A DNA stretch of 64,000 nucleotides from Pedobacter aquatilis (GCF_030409415.1 NZ_JAUFPW010000035.1:62001-126000); one strand, 5' to 3'; counted from the first letter of the stretch, positions 1-8,618 are shown. Notes: a model not told the origin generated them from the letters alone. Translations and numbers: made by a program.

Positions 1-1
1 G

Positions 2-259
2 GTTTATGGTAGTACCTTTGATTGGGTTAAATTCTGGACTCTAACGGGTTTAATATCAATGGCGCTTGCCTTTATGAATTTATTGCCAATCCCAGGTTTA
101 GATGGTGGTCATGTAGTGTTTCTATTAATCGAAATGGTGCAGCGTAAACCAGTAAGCGAAAAAGTGCTCGAAAAGGCGCAAATTGCAGGCTTTGTAATTC
201 TGATTAGTTTAATGGTATTTGCTTTTGGTAATGATATTTTAAAAATATTCGGTAAGTAA
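2..259 (+). CDS. rseP: RIP metalloprotease RseP, C-terminal part (cut by window edge)
   Basis: This is the last 85 codons of a site-2 protease; the reading frame is open from base 2, so the gene begins outside the window. The second catalytic region is visible as the motif NLLPIPGLDGGHVVF, where the LDG aspartate is the third zinc ligand in this family. It is followed by a membrane segment (FVILISLMVFAFG) and a short tail. The family cleaves anti-sigma factors and other membrane proteins within the bilayer. A strong hairpin follows the stop codon. Family assignment is firm; the substrate in this organism is not known. Confidence 0.9.
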   Translation, partial: VYGSTFDWVKFWTLTGLISMALAFMNLLPIPGLDGGHVVFLLIEMVQRKPVSEKVLEKAQIAGFVILISLMVFAFGNDILKIFGK

Positions 260-276
260 AAAACTTAGCATATGAG

Positions 277-320
277 ATTGAGGCTAAGATTGAGGACTTA
301 ATCTCAATCTTAGCCTCAAT
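277..320 (+). terminator. Rho-independent terminator after rseP
   Basis: A perfect 18-bp inverted repeat (277-294 and 303-320) with an 8-base loop is followed by TTTTGTTTTA. It lies between the rseP stop and the hscB start, only 30 bases before the latter, so hscB probably has its own promoter or is transcribed by readthrough. Confidence 0.8.
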
Positions 321-349
321 TTTTGTTTTATACCCAATTTATTTTTTAT

Positions 350-868
350 ATGAATTATTTCGAATTCTATGAGTTACCTGTTTCTTTTAAACCAGATTTG
401 AATTTGGTTAAGGTTAAGTTCTATGCACTGAGTAAAAAGTTTCATCCAGATTTTTATGCAAATGAAAGTGAAGAGAAGCAGCAAGAGGTTTTAGATTTAT
501 CTACCTTGAATAATAAGGCTTACCAGGTTTTAAGCAATCAGAAAAAGACACTTCAATATGTTTTGGCGTTGAAAGGTGTTGTTCAAGCCGAAGAATCATA
601 TCAACTTCCTCAATCTTTCTTAATGGATATGATGGATGTGAACGAAGCTTTGATGGATTTGGAATTTGAGCCTGATGCTGAAAAGTTACAGAAAGTAATT
701 GCTGATGTTAATTTGATTGAAAATGAACTGGATGCGGAGTTGGCAAAACTTACCACTGAATTTGATGAGCAGTCGGCTGAATCTGAAAATTCGCTGAAAG
801 ATATTAAAGATATTTTTTACCGCCAGAAGTATATTGCAAGAATCAGAGAAAAACTTCCTAAATCTTAA
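350..868 (+). CDS. hscB: Fe-S cluster co-chaperone HscB-like J-domain protein
   Basis: A 172-residue J-domain protein. The J domain occupies about residues 2-70 with the HPD motif at residues 32-34, which stimulates the ATPase of a partner Hsp70. The C-terminal part is a helical domain rich in acidic and leucine residues, as in HscB, which delivers the IscU scaffold to HscA. ATG at 350 is preferred to an upstream TTG at 323 because the family begins close to MNYFEFYELP and because 323 lies directly after the terminator stem. Length matches the family. Its link to Fe-S assembly is by homology only; no isc or suf genes are adjacent. Confidence 0.85.
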   Translation: MNYFEFYELPVSFKPDLNLVKVKFYALSKKFHPDFYANESEEKQQEVLDLSTLNNKAYQVLSNQKKTLQYVLALKGVVQAEESYQLPQSFLMDMMDVNEALMDLEFEPDAEKLQKVIADVNLIENELDAELAKLTTEFDEQSAESENSLKDIKDIFYRQKYIARIREKLPKS

Positions 869-1052
869 ATATGTTATGCTTGCATAATATATGGCTTTAA
901 ATGCAATCATCATGCCTTAGAATAGCAATAGGTTAGGAATAGGCCTGCCACAAACTTTGCCTCAGGTATCAATAACACCGGATTGTAAAATCATAATTTA
1001 GTTTTTGAGGATGACTTAGTTTGGCTTACATTCGAAGCAAACAATCAGATTC

Positions 1053-1343
1053 ATGAGTTCTCTTTCCATTTTTAGAAAAGTTGCTGTTTTAGAAGGTATT
1101 TCTTATTTGTTATTACTATTTGTGGCCATGCCATTAAAATACTGGGCTAATCTGCCCTTGGCGGTAAAATATACAGGATGGGCACACGGCTTACTTTTTG
1201 TACTATATGCAGCAACATTAGTTTTAGCATGGCAGGAACAAAAATGGAAGTTTGGAAAGGCAGTTCTGATTTTTCTTGCTTCTCTTTTACCGTTTGCACC
1301 ATTCATTGTTGATAGAAAATTAAAAGATGAAAGGGCTTTATGA
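1053..1343 (+). CDS. DUF3817 family integral membrane protein
   Basis: A 96-residue protein with three hydrophobic segments (about residues 10-32, 40-60 and 68-86). The pattern EGISYLLLLFVAMPLKY followed by a GWAHGLLFVLY segment is typical of the DUF3817 family, small membrane proteins of unknown function, sometimes found fused to transporters. ATG at 1053 is the first in frame. About 180 bases of noncoding sequence separate it from hscB, so it is probably transcribed alone. Confidence 0.75.
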   Translation: MSSLSIFRKVAVLEGISYLLLLFVAMPLKYWANLPLAVKYTGWAHGLLFVLYAATLVLAWQEQKWKFGKAVLIFLASLLPFAPFIVDRKLKDERAL

Positions 1344-1365
1344 TTGAATTACAATTGGTTAAAAT

Positions 1366-3018
1366 CTATTTTAAAATAATTTTGTGATTTAGCCGAGCGT
1401 TACATACATTTGCAACCCCGTCCAACACATGCCCAGCTGGCGGAATTGGTAGACGCGCTGGTCTCAAACACCTGTGGGAAACCGTGCCGGTTCGACTCCG
1501 GCGCTGGGTACTAACCGGGCTCAAGCCCAAAACCTTGAAGGGTTGCTCATTAAAAAGCAACCCTTTTTGCTTGACTTTCAATAGGTTATCATTGAAGGTT
1601 GGGTCGATATAAGCGGTTCTAAACACATCGTCACCCCATACCAGATTATCTTTGAACACCCCTCTCATGAGCGTATGCTTTTGTGTTATGTTACCTTTTT
1701 GATAGATTTCATAAAGGTTCGTTAGGTTTGGCAGAATTCGATCAATAAGCTCATCTTCGTTTCTGATTTTAGATGGTTGATTTCCTTTTAGTGAATATTC
1801 CAACATCGCCTTTTCCTCTTTGAATTTTTGAAACCAGGTTTGATAGGTCGAACTTTCTATCTCATTATTCATCAGACGCTCTTCGAGCTTGAAGATCTTT
1901 TCATTTAGCTCATGGAGTTTCTTAATCTTATTTTGATGTTGTTCCTTTTTCAATTTCAGTGGCTCTATTGATAGGGCTTTTGCTGTCTCCTTTATGAACT
2001 GAACCTGATGTGTAGAGAAGCTTAAACCTTTAAGTACAGATTCGAATGCATCATGTAGTTTGTTTCCTGCAAGATTGAAGTTTGTATGCTCAGTACAGCG
2101 ATAGTACATGTAGTAATTTTTGCGGCCTTTAGTATATCCAGCGGTCATTGACTTTCCACACCAACATTTAAGAATTCCCCTCAATGGAAAATCCTCGGCA
2201 GGTTGGACTCGCGTTTTTCGCTTGCTATTCTTCAACATATTTTGCACTAACCAATATTCCGCATCTGAGATTATTGGTAGGTGAATAGATTTAACAAATT
2301 TCTCCGGTAGTTCTTGAAAAGGGGGAACCCTGATAAGTCCTGCATAAACACAATTCATTAATATCTCCTGTATCGCAGACTTGCTTGTCCTTGTGAACCC
2401 TAATGCTTTGACGTTTTTGTAAATAATGTATTGCGGAATACCAAGGATATATTCCTTGAATATCCGCTCAACGATTAAAGCTTCTCCCTGGTGAAGCTCT
2501 ATTAGGTTTTTTCTCGTCCCATCAATAATATTCCTATAACCATAGGGAGCCCTTCCGAGATAGCGGCCACTTTCCTTTGCATTTCTTACCCCTTGCTTTG
2601 TGCGCTTTCTGATATTAAACAATTCCTTGTTCGCCATCATATATTCAAAAGCACGTTTAATGAATACGTCTGGATCCGAGGTGTCCAGATCAATTCTTTC
2701 ATTTGTAGAAAGTACCTTTACCCCATATTTGGTTTCCAATTCACCTATTTTCATCAATGCTTCTGGGAGATTTCTACTGAATCGGTCATGGTCAAGAACG
2801 ATAATGTAATTACATTGGCCTTTGTAGTTCTTTAAATAAAGCTCCAAAGCACGATAATCCGGCCGGTCGAACGTGTAGCTCGATTCCCCATTGTCCCTAA
2901 ATAACCCAATTACATTTAAGCTATTACGTTTACAGTATTCCTTTATTGACGATTCTTGATATTCCAATGATTTTGATTGATCCTTACTACTCAATCTCAT
3001 ATAACCGATAGCGTTCAT
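1366..3018 (-). CDS. Large serine recombinase (site-specific integrase)
   Basis: A 550-residue recombinase of the resolvase/invertase superfamily. The N-terminal catalytic domain begins YMRLSS, with the nucleophile at Ser10 and the conserved DHDRFSR stretch near residue 80. A recombinase domain follows (GRAPYGYRN onward), then a zinc ribbon (CWCG and YYRC) and a coiled-coil region rich in Lys, Glu and Leu. Such enzymes join attP and attB by double-strand exchange. The gene ends at tRNA-Leu: the last 45-50 codons read antisense through the tRNA, so its C terminus depends on the integration site. A small gene overlaps its ATG by ATGA, with AAGGGAGGA just upstream as ribosome binding site. Confidence 0.9.
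   Translation of the reverse strand: MNAIGYMRLSSKDQSKSLEYQESSIKEYCKRNSLNVIGLFRDNGESSYTFDRPDYRALELYLKNYKGQCNYIIVLDHDRFSRNLPEALMKIGELETKYGVKVLSTNERIDLDTSDPDVFIKRAFEYMMANKELFNIRKRTKQGVRNAKESGRYLGRAPYGYRNIIDGTRKNLIELHQGEALIVERIFKEYILGIPQYIIYKNVKALGFTRTSKSAIQEILMNCVYAGLIRVPPFQELPEKFVKSIHLPIISDAEYWLVQNMLKNSKRKTRVQPAEDFPLRGILKCWCGKSMTAGYTKGRKNYYMYYRCTEHTNFNLAGNKLHDAFESVLKGLSFSTHQVQFIKETAKALSIEPLKLKKEQHQNKIKKLHELNEKIFKLEERLMNNEIESSTYQTWFQKFKEEKAMLEYSLKGNQPSKIRNEDELIDRILPNLTNLYEIYQKGNITQKHTLMRGVFKDNLVWGDDVFRTAYIDPTFNDNLLKVKQKGLLFNEQPFKVLGLSPVSTQRRSRTGTVSHRCLRPARLPIPPAGHVLDGVANVCNARLNHKIILK
1431..1510 (+). tRNA. tRNA-Leu (anticodon CAA)
   Basis: A complete cloverleaf can be folded. The acceptor stem pairs 1431-1437 (GCCCAGC) with 1503-1509 (GCTGGGT), the discriminator is A1510, the T arm is GCCGG-TTCGACT-CCGGC, and there is a variable arm as expected for a class II tRNA. 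The anticodon CAA lies at 1465-1467 in the loop CTCAAAC. The second anticodon-stem pair is a T-T mismatch. No CCA is encoded. The last five bases (GGGTA) form the left edge of a direct repeat shared with position 50407, marking this tRNA as the integration target of the adjacent serine recombinase element. Confidence 0.92.
1506..2347. repeat. Direct repeat copy A: tRNA edge plus 3' half of recombinase gene
   Basis: This 842-base stretch is repeated in the same orientation at 50407-51248, with scattered substitutions and no length difference that I can see. It begins at GGGTACTAACCGGGCTC, whose first five bases are the 3' end of tRNA-Leu, and runs through the noncoding end and the last roughly 230 codons of the recombinase gene. 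It includes the presumed left attachment site of the element (around 1490-1530). Boundaries were set by eye. Confidence 0.8.
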
Positions 3019-3206
3019 ATATCCTCCCTTAAAGCTATTTCTACAATGATGTTTGCTATTAAAGTTAGTAAAATTTTCTCATCTTTGCCAATCTGTTGTA
3101 GCTGTGTTTTGACATTTTTATCCGGAGTATTGCCAAAGGTGATCGGCAATTTGTCAATCATCAGGATAGGGTTATTCCTTTTTGTTTCTCTCTTTTCCGT
3201 ACTCAT
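3015..3206 (-). CDS. Small protein translationally coupled to the serine recombinase
   Basis: A 63-residue protein starting at ATG 3206; an in-frame TTG at 3221 is less likely. Its stop codon overlaps the recombinase start in the sequence ATGA, and the ribosome binding site of the recombinase (AAGGGAGGA) lies within its last codons, so the two are probably co-translated. The C-terminal half (KDEKILLTLIANIIVEIALR) is a likely amphipathic helix. I do not recognise a family. A possible role is as an accessory or directionality factor for the recombinase, inferred only from the coupling. Confidence 0.6.
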   Translation of the reverse strand: MSTEKRETKRNNPILMIDKLPITFGNTPDKNVKTQLQQIGKDEKILLTLIANIIVEIALREDI

Positions 3207-3465
3207 ACTAGTTTGCCTCAATCTTAACGCTAAAATATTTTATGGTTCTATAATTCATTGGTACTACTGATAGTAATGCCGAATCAAAAGTCTTTGAGAA
3301 TCAAAGACTGATGCAAAAGTTTGGAGCACACCCAGCTATAAAACCCTTAATGATGTGATAATTTCTTAGAAGCATAATTGAAATATTGTTATTATTGATA
3401 CATCTAGTCAATGAATTATAATAAAAGATAGATTTGAGTTGAGAATCCGATATTCTCCACCTGTT

Positions 3466-3498
3466 CTTCTAAGTCATTGGAAAACAATGACTTAGAAG
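3466..3498. promoter_or_regulatory. Perfect 14-bp palindrome across the start of the tyrosine recombinase gene
   Basis: CTTCTAAGTCATTG (3466-3479) and its exact reverse complement (3485-3498) are separated by GAAAA. The presumed TTG start codon (3477-3479) is the last three bases of the first arm. In mRNA this would be a stable stem-loop hiding the start codon; in DNA it could be a protein binding site. The arms also encode NDLED of the protein. Confidence 0.6.
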
Positions 3499-4871
3499 AT
3501 TTTTTGCCTCGTAACTCTGACACAAGTCTGCCACTAGACGGCTCGGGAACCAAAAATTCACCCCGTGCGGCACGGCGAAAAAATCAAAATTCTTCTGAAG
3601 AAAATGAAAAAAACATTGGGTATTCCGAACGTAAGTTCCAGGGAAGAACTCCTCGTGGTCCTAATTTTGACCTCATGGAGATTCCTGAGTTGCCATATAC
3701 TGTTCCCCGTGTCGTAAAGGGAAGAAATATAACCAGGATTCCTGTAGGAAGCACCTTGGAAAGAGAAGTGGCTAAGCAAAGTTGGTATGTGGAGTTCTTT
3801 TTTCACAATGCATCAGAGGAGCGTATGGAGCGAATCAGGGTGACCAGGAAGCTTAACCGGATTAAAGATCCACGGCAAAAACTTAAAAACTTTAACAATC
3901 TGTGTGAAGCTTACCGGATTGCACTCGAGGGCGGTTGGAATCCATTGGATGAGCAGGCAAATGCCAGGCTAAAAAAGGAGCTTATAGGCATTGATCTTAA
4001 TGAAGCATTGGTTCTTTTCGAATCCTATCATAAAGCCAAAGGAACCAGGCCCAAATCAATCAGTACTTATCGTTCAACCGTAAATTCCTTTATCAAGTAT
4101 CACGGAGGAAACAAAAAGGTTAGCACCATAAGTGATTTTGAAATTACGGATTTCCTGAACTTTAAGGAAAGAGAAGAGAAGTGGGCGGGAGTAACTTATA
4201 ACAATTGCAGGATAGGGCTAAACAACTTTTTCAGGTATCTTAAAGTGAATAAATACATCTCTGAGAATCCGGTAACCGACTGCGAGACGCGGAAAAAAAT
4301 GCCGACACAGTCTCATCAGGTTTTTACGGAACGTGATTTTAAAGTTATCATGAACTGGCTTGATAAGCATGATAAATATTGTCAGCTATTTGTACGGATG
4401 ATTTATTACACCTGCATCCGCCCAAAAGAGCTTAGATTTCTTCAGTTGAAGTATATTGATCTGGAGGAAAATACGATTACAGTGCCCGGTACCGTGTCGA
4501 AGAATAAAAAATCAATCCCTGTAAACATTGATGTAAGCCTACGGGCTGAACTGGATAAACTAAAGATAGAAAAATTCGACAAAGAATATTTTCTGCTCGG
4601 TTCTGCCCAAACATTTATCTCCCGGAGTATGTGCTCTGAAAATTATGCCTATAATAGATTCAAGAAATGTTTGGAGGCAACAGGTTGGTTGGATAAAAAT
4701 TATACCCTATATTCGTTCAAACACCTGTCAAACGTAAGAAAATTTCGAGCAGGATGGACACTTGCAGAAATCTGTTCGGCCAATAGGCATAGCAGTCTCT
4801 CAGAAACGGAAACTTATCTGAAAGAACTGCTGAAATTCGTTAGGTCGGATAAAGTCATTCCCGCCATTTAA
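3477..4871 (+). CDS. Tyrosine-type site-specific recombinase
   Basis: A 464-residue integrase. Residues 1-70 are polar and of low complexity. A Bacteroidota-type segment starting WYVEFFFHNAS (near residue 103) is followed by a SAM-like core-binding domain (residues 175-270) and a catalytic domain from about 285. The first catalytic Arg is in CIRPKEL and the nucleophile is the Tyr of SETETYL. The usual HxxRH box is replaced by YSFKH and the GH box by RHSS, so the second Arg appears as Lys; reduced activity is possible. The start is uncertain: TTG at 3477 sits in a palindrome, and the next good ATG is at about 3675. Confidence 0.82.
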   Translation: MENNDLEDFLPRNSDTSLPLDGSGTKNSPRAARRKNQNSSEENEKNIGYSERKFQGRTPRGPNFDLMEIPELPYTVPRVVKGRNITRIPVGSTLEREVAKQSWYVEFFFHNASEERMERIRVTRKLNRIKDPRQKLKNFNNLCEAYRIALEGGWNPLDEQANARLKKELIGIDLNEALVLFESYHKAKGTRPKSISTYRSTVNSFIKYHGGNKKVSTISDFEITDFLNFKEREEKWAGVTYNNCRIGLNNFFRYLKVNKYISENPVTDCETRKKMPTQSHQVFTERDFKVIMNWLDKHDKYCQLFVRMIYYTCIRPKELRFLQLKYIDLEENTITVPGTVSKNKKSIPVNIDVSLRAELDKLKIEKFDKEYFLLGSAQTFISRSMCSENYAYNRFKKCLEATGWLDKNYTLYSFKHLSNVRKFRAGWTLAEICSANRHSSLSETETYLKELLKFVRSDKVIPAI

Positions 4872-5083
4872 ATTTTCTTAGGGTTTCTTGCAGAGCTTGT
4901 CAAGATCTCTGCAAGAAACTTTTGTTTTTGATTTTTACGCTTTTTTAATTGTTCTTCTGAAAAGTGTAAACGATGGATGTCATTGACCTTTCTAGCTAGA
5001 TCTGAGATAATATCTAACAGTTCTTGGTTGCGAACTTCGAGATTTGGAGACTCATCTTTATTTGTCATAATCTTTATCTTCAT
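4868..5083 (-). CDS. Small hypothetical protein, predicted coiled coil
   Basis: A 71-residue reading frame (66 if started at ATG 5068) convergent with the integrase; the two stop codons overlap in TTAA. The protein is rich in Lys, Glu, Leu and Asn, with a heptad-like stretch from about residue 15 to 62. No family is recognised. Composition and the tight convergent packing favour a real gene, but it is short and lacks a clear ribosome binding site. Confidence 0.45.
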   Translation of the reverse strand: MKIKIMTNKDESPNLEVRNQELLDIISDLARKVNDIHRLHFSEEQLKKRKNQKQKFLAEILTSSARNPKKI

Positions 5084-5355
5084 TTAATGATGTAAAATTA
5101 TGATCCATACATAAAAATAATCTCCCTTACCCTAGGTATACCTAAAGTTTTGAAAAAGTCAATCCCTACCCTAAACGAAGATTACTTTGAACACTTAAGT
5201 GACTTTTTACAAGTGTTACAGTCTATTGGAAAAACCAGAGTAGATTGACCACGTTTCACCGGAAATAAATTTGTTATAAATAATTGGTTGCCATTTTGTT
5301 ATTGAATTGGCGGAAAGGGGTCAAGTTAATTGGTTTGTCTACTTGATTGAGGAAG

Positions 5356-5547
5356 ATGAAAATAATTCGTATAATTGAGCAAGCGCCACATCAATTTGCA
5401 CAGAATTTGCATTATTTTGCTGCCGGTTCCTTAGAGTCAATCCGCGGAAGTTCGAGTCTGTATGAGCATTGCGAAGCGATTGTTAATTTTGATAAAGCAT
5501 TGAAGAATAAGATTGAGGGGCAGTATAGGAAAAAGAAATTAATGTAA
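5356..5547 (+). CDS. Possible small hypothetical protein
   Basis: A 63-residue frame beginning ATG at 5356, preceded by GAGGAAG at 5349-5355, a reasonable ribosome binding site. The product is mixed and basic at the end (YRKKKLM), with no membrane segment and no recognised motif. The flanks (5084-5355 and 5548-5597) show no other gene. It could be the remnant of a longer gene or a chance frame. Confidence 0.35.
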   Translation: MKIIRIIEQAPHQFAQNLHYFAAGSLESIRGSSSLYEHCEAIVNFDKALKNKIEGQYRKKKLM

Positions 5548-5597
5548 GTGTTTTATGGATTGGTTAAATGACAAGCTGTAGCAGGACTTCACAAATT

Positions 5598-6042
5598 TTA
5601 AAGTAGGGTGTATTTTTTAACAAGCAAACGACATGCAAGCTCGATAGAATTCCACCTTGTCGCAAAAGTATCTGATACAACAAACCAACCATTCCCCTCA
5701 CTTTGTGAACCGTGGTTTGCACCCATACAAGAGCATTGGCATTCGTGACCTTGTGCGTTCCAACATGCAGGCGCACATTTTTCTTGTTCTCTGTATGGCT
5801 GTATGATGTAAAGCTTTCCGAACCTTGTTAATGACCTACTTACGAGGTCATTAAACCAAGCCTGTGGTAATTCCCAATGTTTTTTAGTAACAATCCATTG
5901 CGGATTGATGCGTCCATAATGTTTTAGCCAAGAACGATTTCCCTCTTTATAGGGCAATCTCATAAGTAATGGATGACCAATGCCCCTGCGATAAATCACG
6001 GGTACGCTGGTTTGGTTCCAAACTCTTTTTATTTTTTCTTGG
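5598..6042 (-). pseudogene. Cys-rich protein gene truncated by IS21 insertion
   Basis: The last roughly 148 codons of a gene whose 5' end is cut off at the right edge of this fragment by the IS21 left terminus. The product has a convincing domain-like composition with conserved-looking Trp/Tyr-rich strands and a Cys cluster (CAPACWNAQGHECQCSC followed by MGANHG) suggestive of metal binding. I do not recognise the family with confidence. An ATG at 8657-8659 on the same strand, just beyond the other end of the IS, could be the lost start, but this is a guess. Confidence 0.55.
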
Positions 6043-6066
6043 TGGAGATTTCGCTGAAATTGACCA
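6043..6066. repeat. IS21 left terminal inverted repeat
   Basis: Begins TGGAGATTTCGCTGAAATTG and ends GACCA. It matches the reverse complement of the right end at 19 of 24 positions. Further AAATTGACCACC-type motifs follow at about 6079-6092, 6102-6115 and 6127-6138. Confidence 0.75.
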
Positions 6067-6201
6067 CCCCGTTTCGGTTTAAATTGACCACCTGTTCCGC
6101 GGGAAACTGACCACCGGATTTCGGACCAATTTGACCAGTCCGAACGATCAGCAAATGCTATAGTTACAAGTCTATTTTTGGGAGATATATAATTCCCGAA
6201 G

Positions 6202-7752
6202 ATGGCAAATACCACTATTAGCATGAGCAAGATAAGACAGATTCTCAGAATGTACAGCCAAGGGCGAAGCAAGCTTTCCATAGCGACTCAGGTCGGTGTT
6301 TCCCGCAATACAGCCAAAAGATACTTCAGTGCGTTTGATTCCAGTGGGTGTACATTTGAACAGATAAATGCACTTAATGACAAAGAACTTGAGGATTTTT
6401 TTGGAAAGAGCCGGGAACGGGCACCCGACAGCCGTCTTTTAACCTTACAACGTTGTTTTCCCGGTATTGACAAAGAACTTAAGCGCACTGGGGTGACCCG
6501 TGTAATGCTCTGGGAAGCTTATCTAAAGGAATTTCCCAATGGCTTTCACTATACGCAGTTCTGCTTCTATTATAACCAGTGGAAGTCCCGTGTGAACCCG
6601 GTGATGCACCTTGACCACAAGGCGGGCGATAAACTCTTTGTTGATTTTGCTGGACAAAAGCTCTCCATTGTTGACCGGGAAACCGGTGAGGTGATTGATG
6701 TCGAGGTGTTCGTTGCCATCCTTGGTGCCAGCCAGCTTACCTATGTTGAGGCCGTACTCACACAACAGAAAGAAGACTTTATATCTGCGTGCGAGAATAC
6801 ATTCCATTATATTGGTGGGGTCTCAGCGGCGATTGTTCCCGATAACCTCAAGGCGGCGGTAACAAAGAGCAACAAATACGAGCCTACGCTGAACGAGACC
6901 TTTGCCGATTTTGCTGACCACTACGGAACAACTATTCTGCCTGCACGGGCATACCGCCCAAGGGATAAGGCACTTGTTGCAGGAGCTGTTAAGATCGCCT
7001 ATAGCCGGATCTATGCGCCATTAAGAAAACATGTCTTCCACTCCCTTACAGAATTGAACGCCGCGATACTTGTGGCACTTGAGGCGCACAATAGCCAGCC
7101 ACTTAAGGGAAGAAACTATAGCAGGCGCCTCCAGTTCGAGGAAATTGAGCGGGAGGCACTCAATCCCTTGCCAGTACTGAAATACGAGTTCAAGAAACAG
7201 CACCACGCAACGGTGATGAAGAACGGACACGTCAATCTTGGTCCCGACAAGCATTATTACAGCGTCCCTTTTCGTTTTATCGGTAAAAAAATCAAGATAC
7301 TCTATTCCAGGTCAAATGTGGAGATCTTCTATCACTATGAGCGCATAGCGATGCACAAACGGATGAAAAGTCCCTATAGTTATACCACCGATAAGGACCA
7401 TATGGCCACTACCCATAAGTTCGTGACGGACTGGACACCGGACCGTTTTCTGGAGTGGGCATCCAGCATAGATGAGGATGTCAGGCTTTATATCCTTAAG
7501 ATACTCGACAGAAAACAACATCCTGAGCAGGCTTATAAATCATGCGTTGGCATATTAAGCTTTGCGAAGAAGGCTGGGAACCAGCGGCTGATCAACGCCT
7601 GCAGACGAGCCCTTGGCTTTGGGATATACAGTTATAAAACCATACAGACCATACTTGAGCGCAACCTTGACCAGTATGAGGAAAGCCTGTTCGCCGATGA
7701 ACTGCCAATGCCATCCCATGACAACATCCGTGGGGGCGATTACTATAAATAA
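6202..7752 (+). CDS. istA: IS21 transposase IstA, catalytic Glu apparently lost
   Basis: A 516-residue transposase. An N-terminal helix-turn-helix lies at residues 20-45 (SIATQVGVSRNTAKRYF). The integrase core has Asp148 (VDFAGQ) and Asp214 (PDNLKAAV) as the first two members of the DDE triad. The third site reads DKALVAGAVK, with Ala260 where the family has Glu; a single GAA-to-GCA change would explain it. C-terminal region and length are normal. ATG 6202 lies just inside the left-end repeats. Overall identity is certain; the loss of activity is inferred from the missing Glu. Confidence 0.9.
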   Translation: MANTTISMSKIRQILRMYSQGRSKLSIATQVGVSRNTAKRYFSAFDSSGCTFEQINALNDKELEDFFGKSRERAPDSRLLTLQRCFPGIDKELKRTGVTRVMLWEAYLKEFPNGFHYTQFCFYYNQWKSRVNPVMHLDHKAGDKLFVDFAGQKLSIVDRETGEVIDVEVFVAILGASQLTYVEAVLTQQKEDFISACENTFHYIGGVSAAIVPDNLKAAVTKSNKYEPTLNETFADFADHYGTTILPARAYRPRDKALVAGAVKIAYSRIYAPLRKHVFHSLTELNAAILVALEAHNSQPLKGRNYSRRLQFEEIEREALNPLPVLKYEFKKQHHATVMKNGHVNLGPDKHYYSVPFRFIGKKIKILYSRSNVEIFYHYERIAMHKRMKSPYSYTTDKDHMATTHKFVTDWTPDRFLEWASSIDEDVRLYILKILDRKQHPEQAYKSCVGILSFAKKAGNQRLINACRRALGFGIYSYKTIQTILERNLDQYEESLFADELPMPSHDNIRGGDYYK

Positions 7753-7771
7753 CCCTTAAAACCATATAAAG

Positions 7772-8521
7772 ATGAATACGAATACACTTGACAAAATGCG
7801 AAGGCTGAAGTTCTACGGAATGTTCCATGCCTTCAAGAGCAGTATTGAAACCGGGCAGACCACAGAGTATACCGCTGATTAGCTATTGGCCCATCTCATA
7901 GAGGCCGAATGGGATGACAGGCAAAACCGAAAGATTGAGCGACAGATCCTTTATGCCAGGTTCCGTTACAAGGCATCCATAGAGGATCTGCATTATCATG
8001 TAGAAAGAAGCATTGACAGAAACCAGATTATGAGATTGGCGGACTGTACCTTCATCGACAGGTTCGAAAACCTGCTCATAACAGGAAGTACCGGGATAGG
8101 AAAAAGTTATCTTGCCTCAGCAATCGGTTATCAGGCATGTATGCTCGGTTACAGGGTTCTGTATGGAAGTACACCAAAGCTGTTCGCAAAGTTAAAGATG
8201 GCAAAGGCTGACGGATCTTATATCAAAGAGATCTCACGTATTGAAAAGCAACAGCTTCTGATACTCGACGATTTCGGGATACAGCCATTTGACTCACAAA
8301 GTAGAGCTGCACTAATGGAGATTATTGAGGACAGGCATGGTAAGACATCACTTATTATAACATCACAGCTTCCGGTAAGTAAATGGCATGAGGTAATTGG
8401 AGAAAAAACGATTGCCGATGCAATCTTGGACAGGATTGTTCACGATGCCCACAGGATAGAACTCAAAGGCGAATCAATGCGTAAAAAGAGAACCATCGTC
8501 CCTGAAAATACCTATCTGTAA
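7772..8521 (+). pseudogene. istB: IS21 helper ATPase IstB, interrupted by amber codon
   Basis: The reading frame starts at ATG 7772, twenty bases after istA, and is homologous to IstB throughout, but codon 37 is TAG (7880-7882). Beyond it the frame is open to 8521. The AAA+ ATPase features are intact: Walker A GSTGIGKS (8088-8111), Walker B LLILDDFG, and a C-terminal arginine-rich segment. IstB normally loads IstA onto target DNA. Initiation at a later codon (for example TTG 7886) would give a shortened protein lacking the N-terminal helices. Codon suppression is not expected in this group. Confidence 0.88.
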
Positions 8522-8618
8522 AAATTACTTTTAAATCATTACTTTTGACATCATACCTATAGCATCTGCTGCAATCGTTCGCCAGCAATTCAGGTGGTCA
8601 GTTTGCCACGGAATCACA

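Noticed and set aside
2593..2835. Plus-strand open frames inside the serine recombinase gene
   Set aside because: They lie opposite a well-conserved gene and have no independent homology or ribosome binding site.
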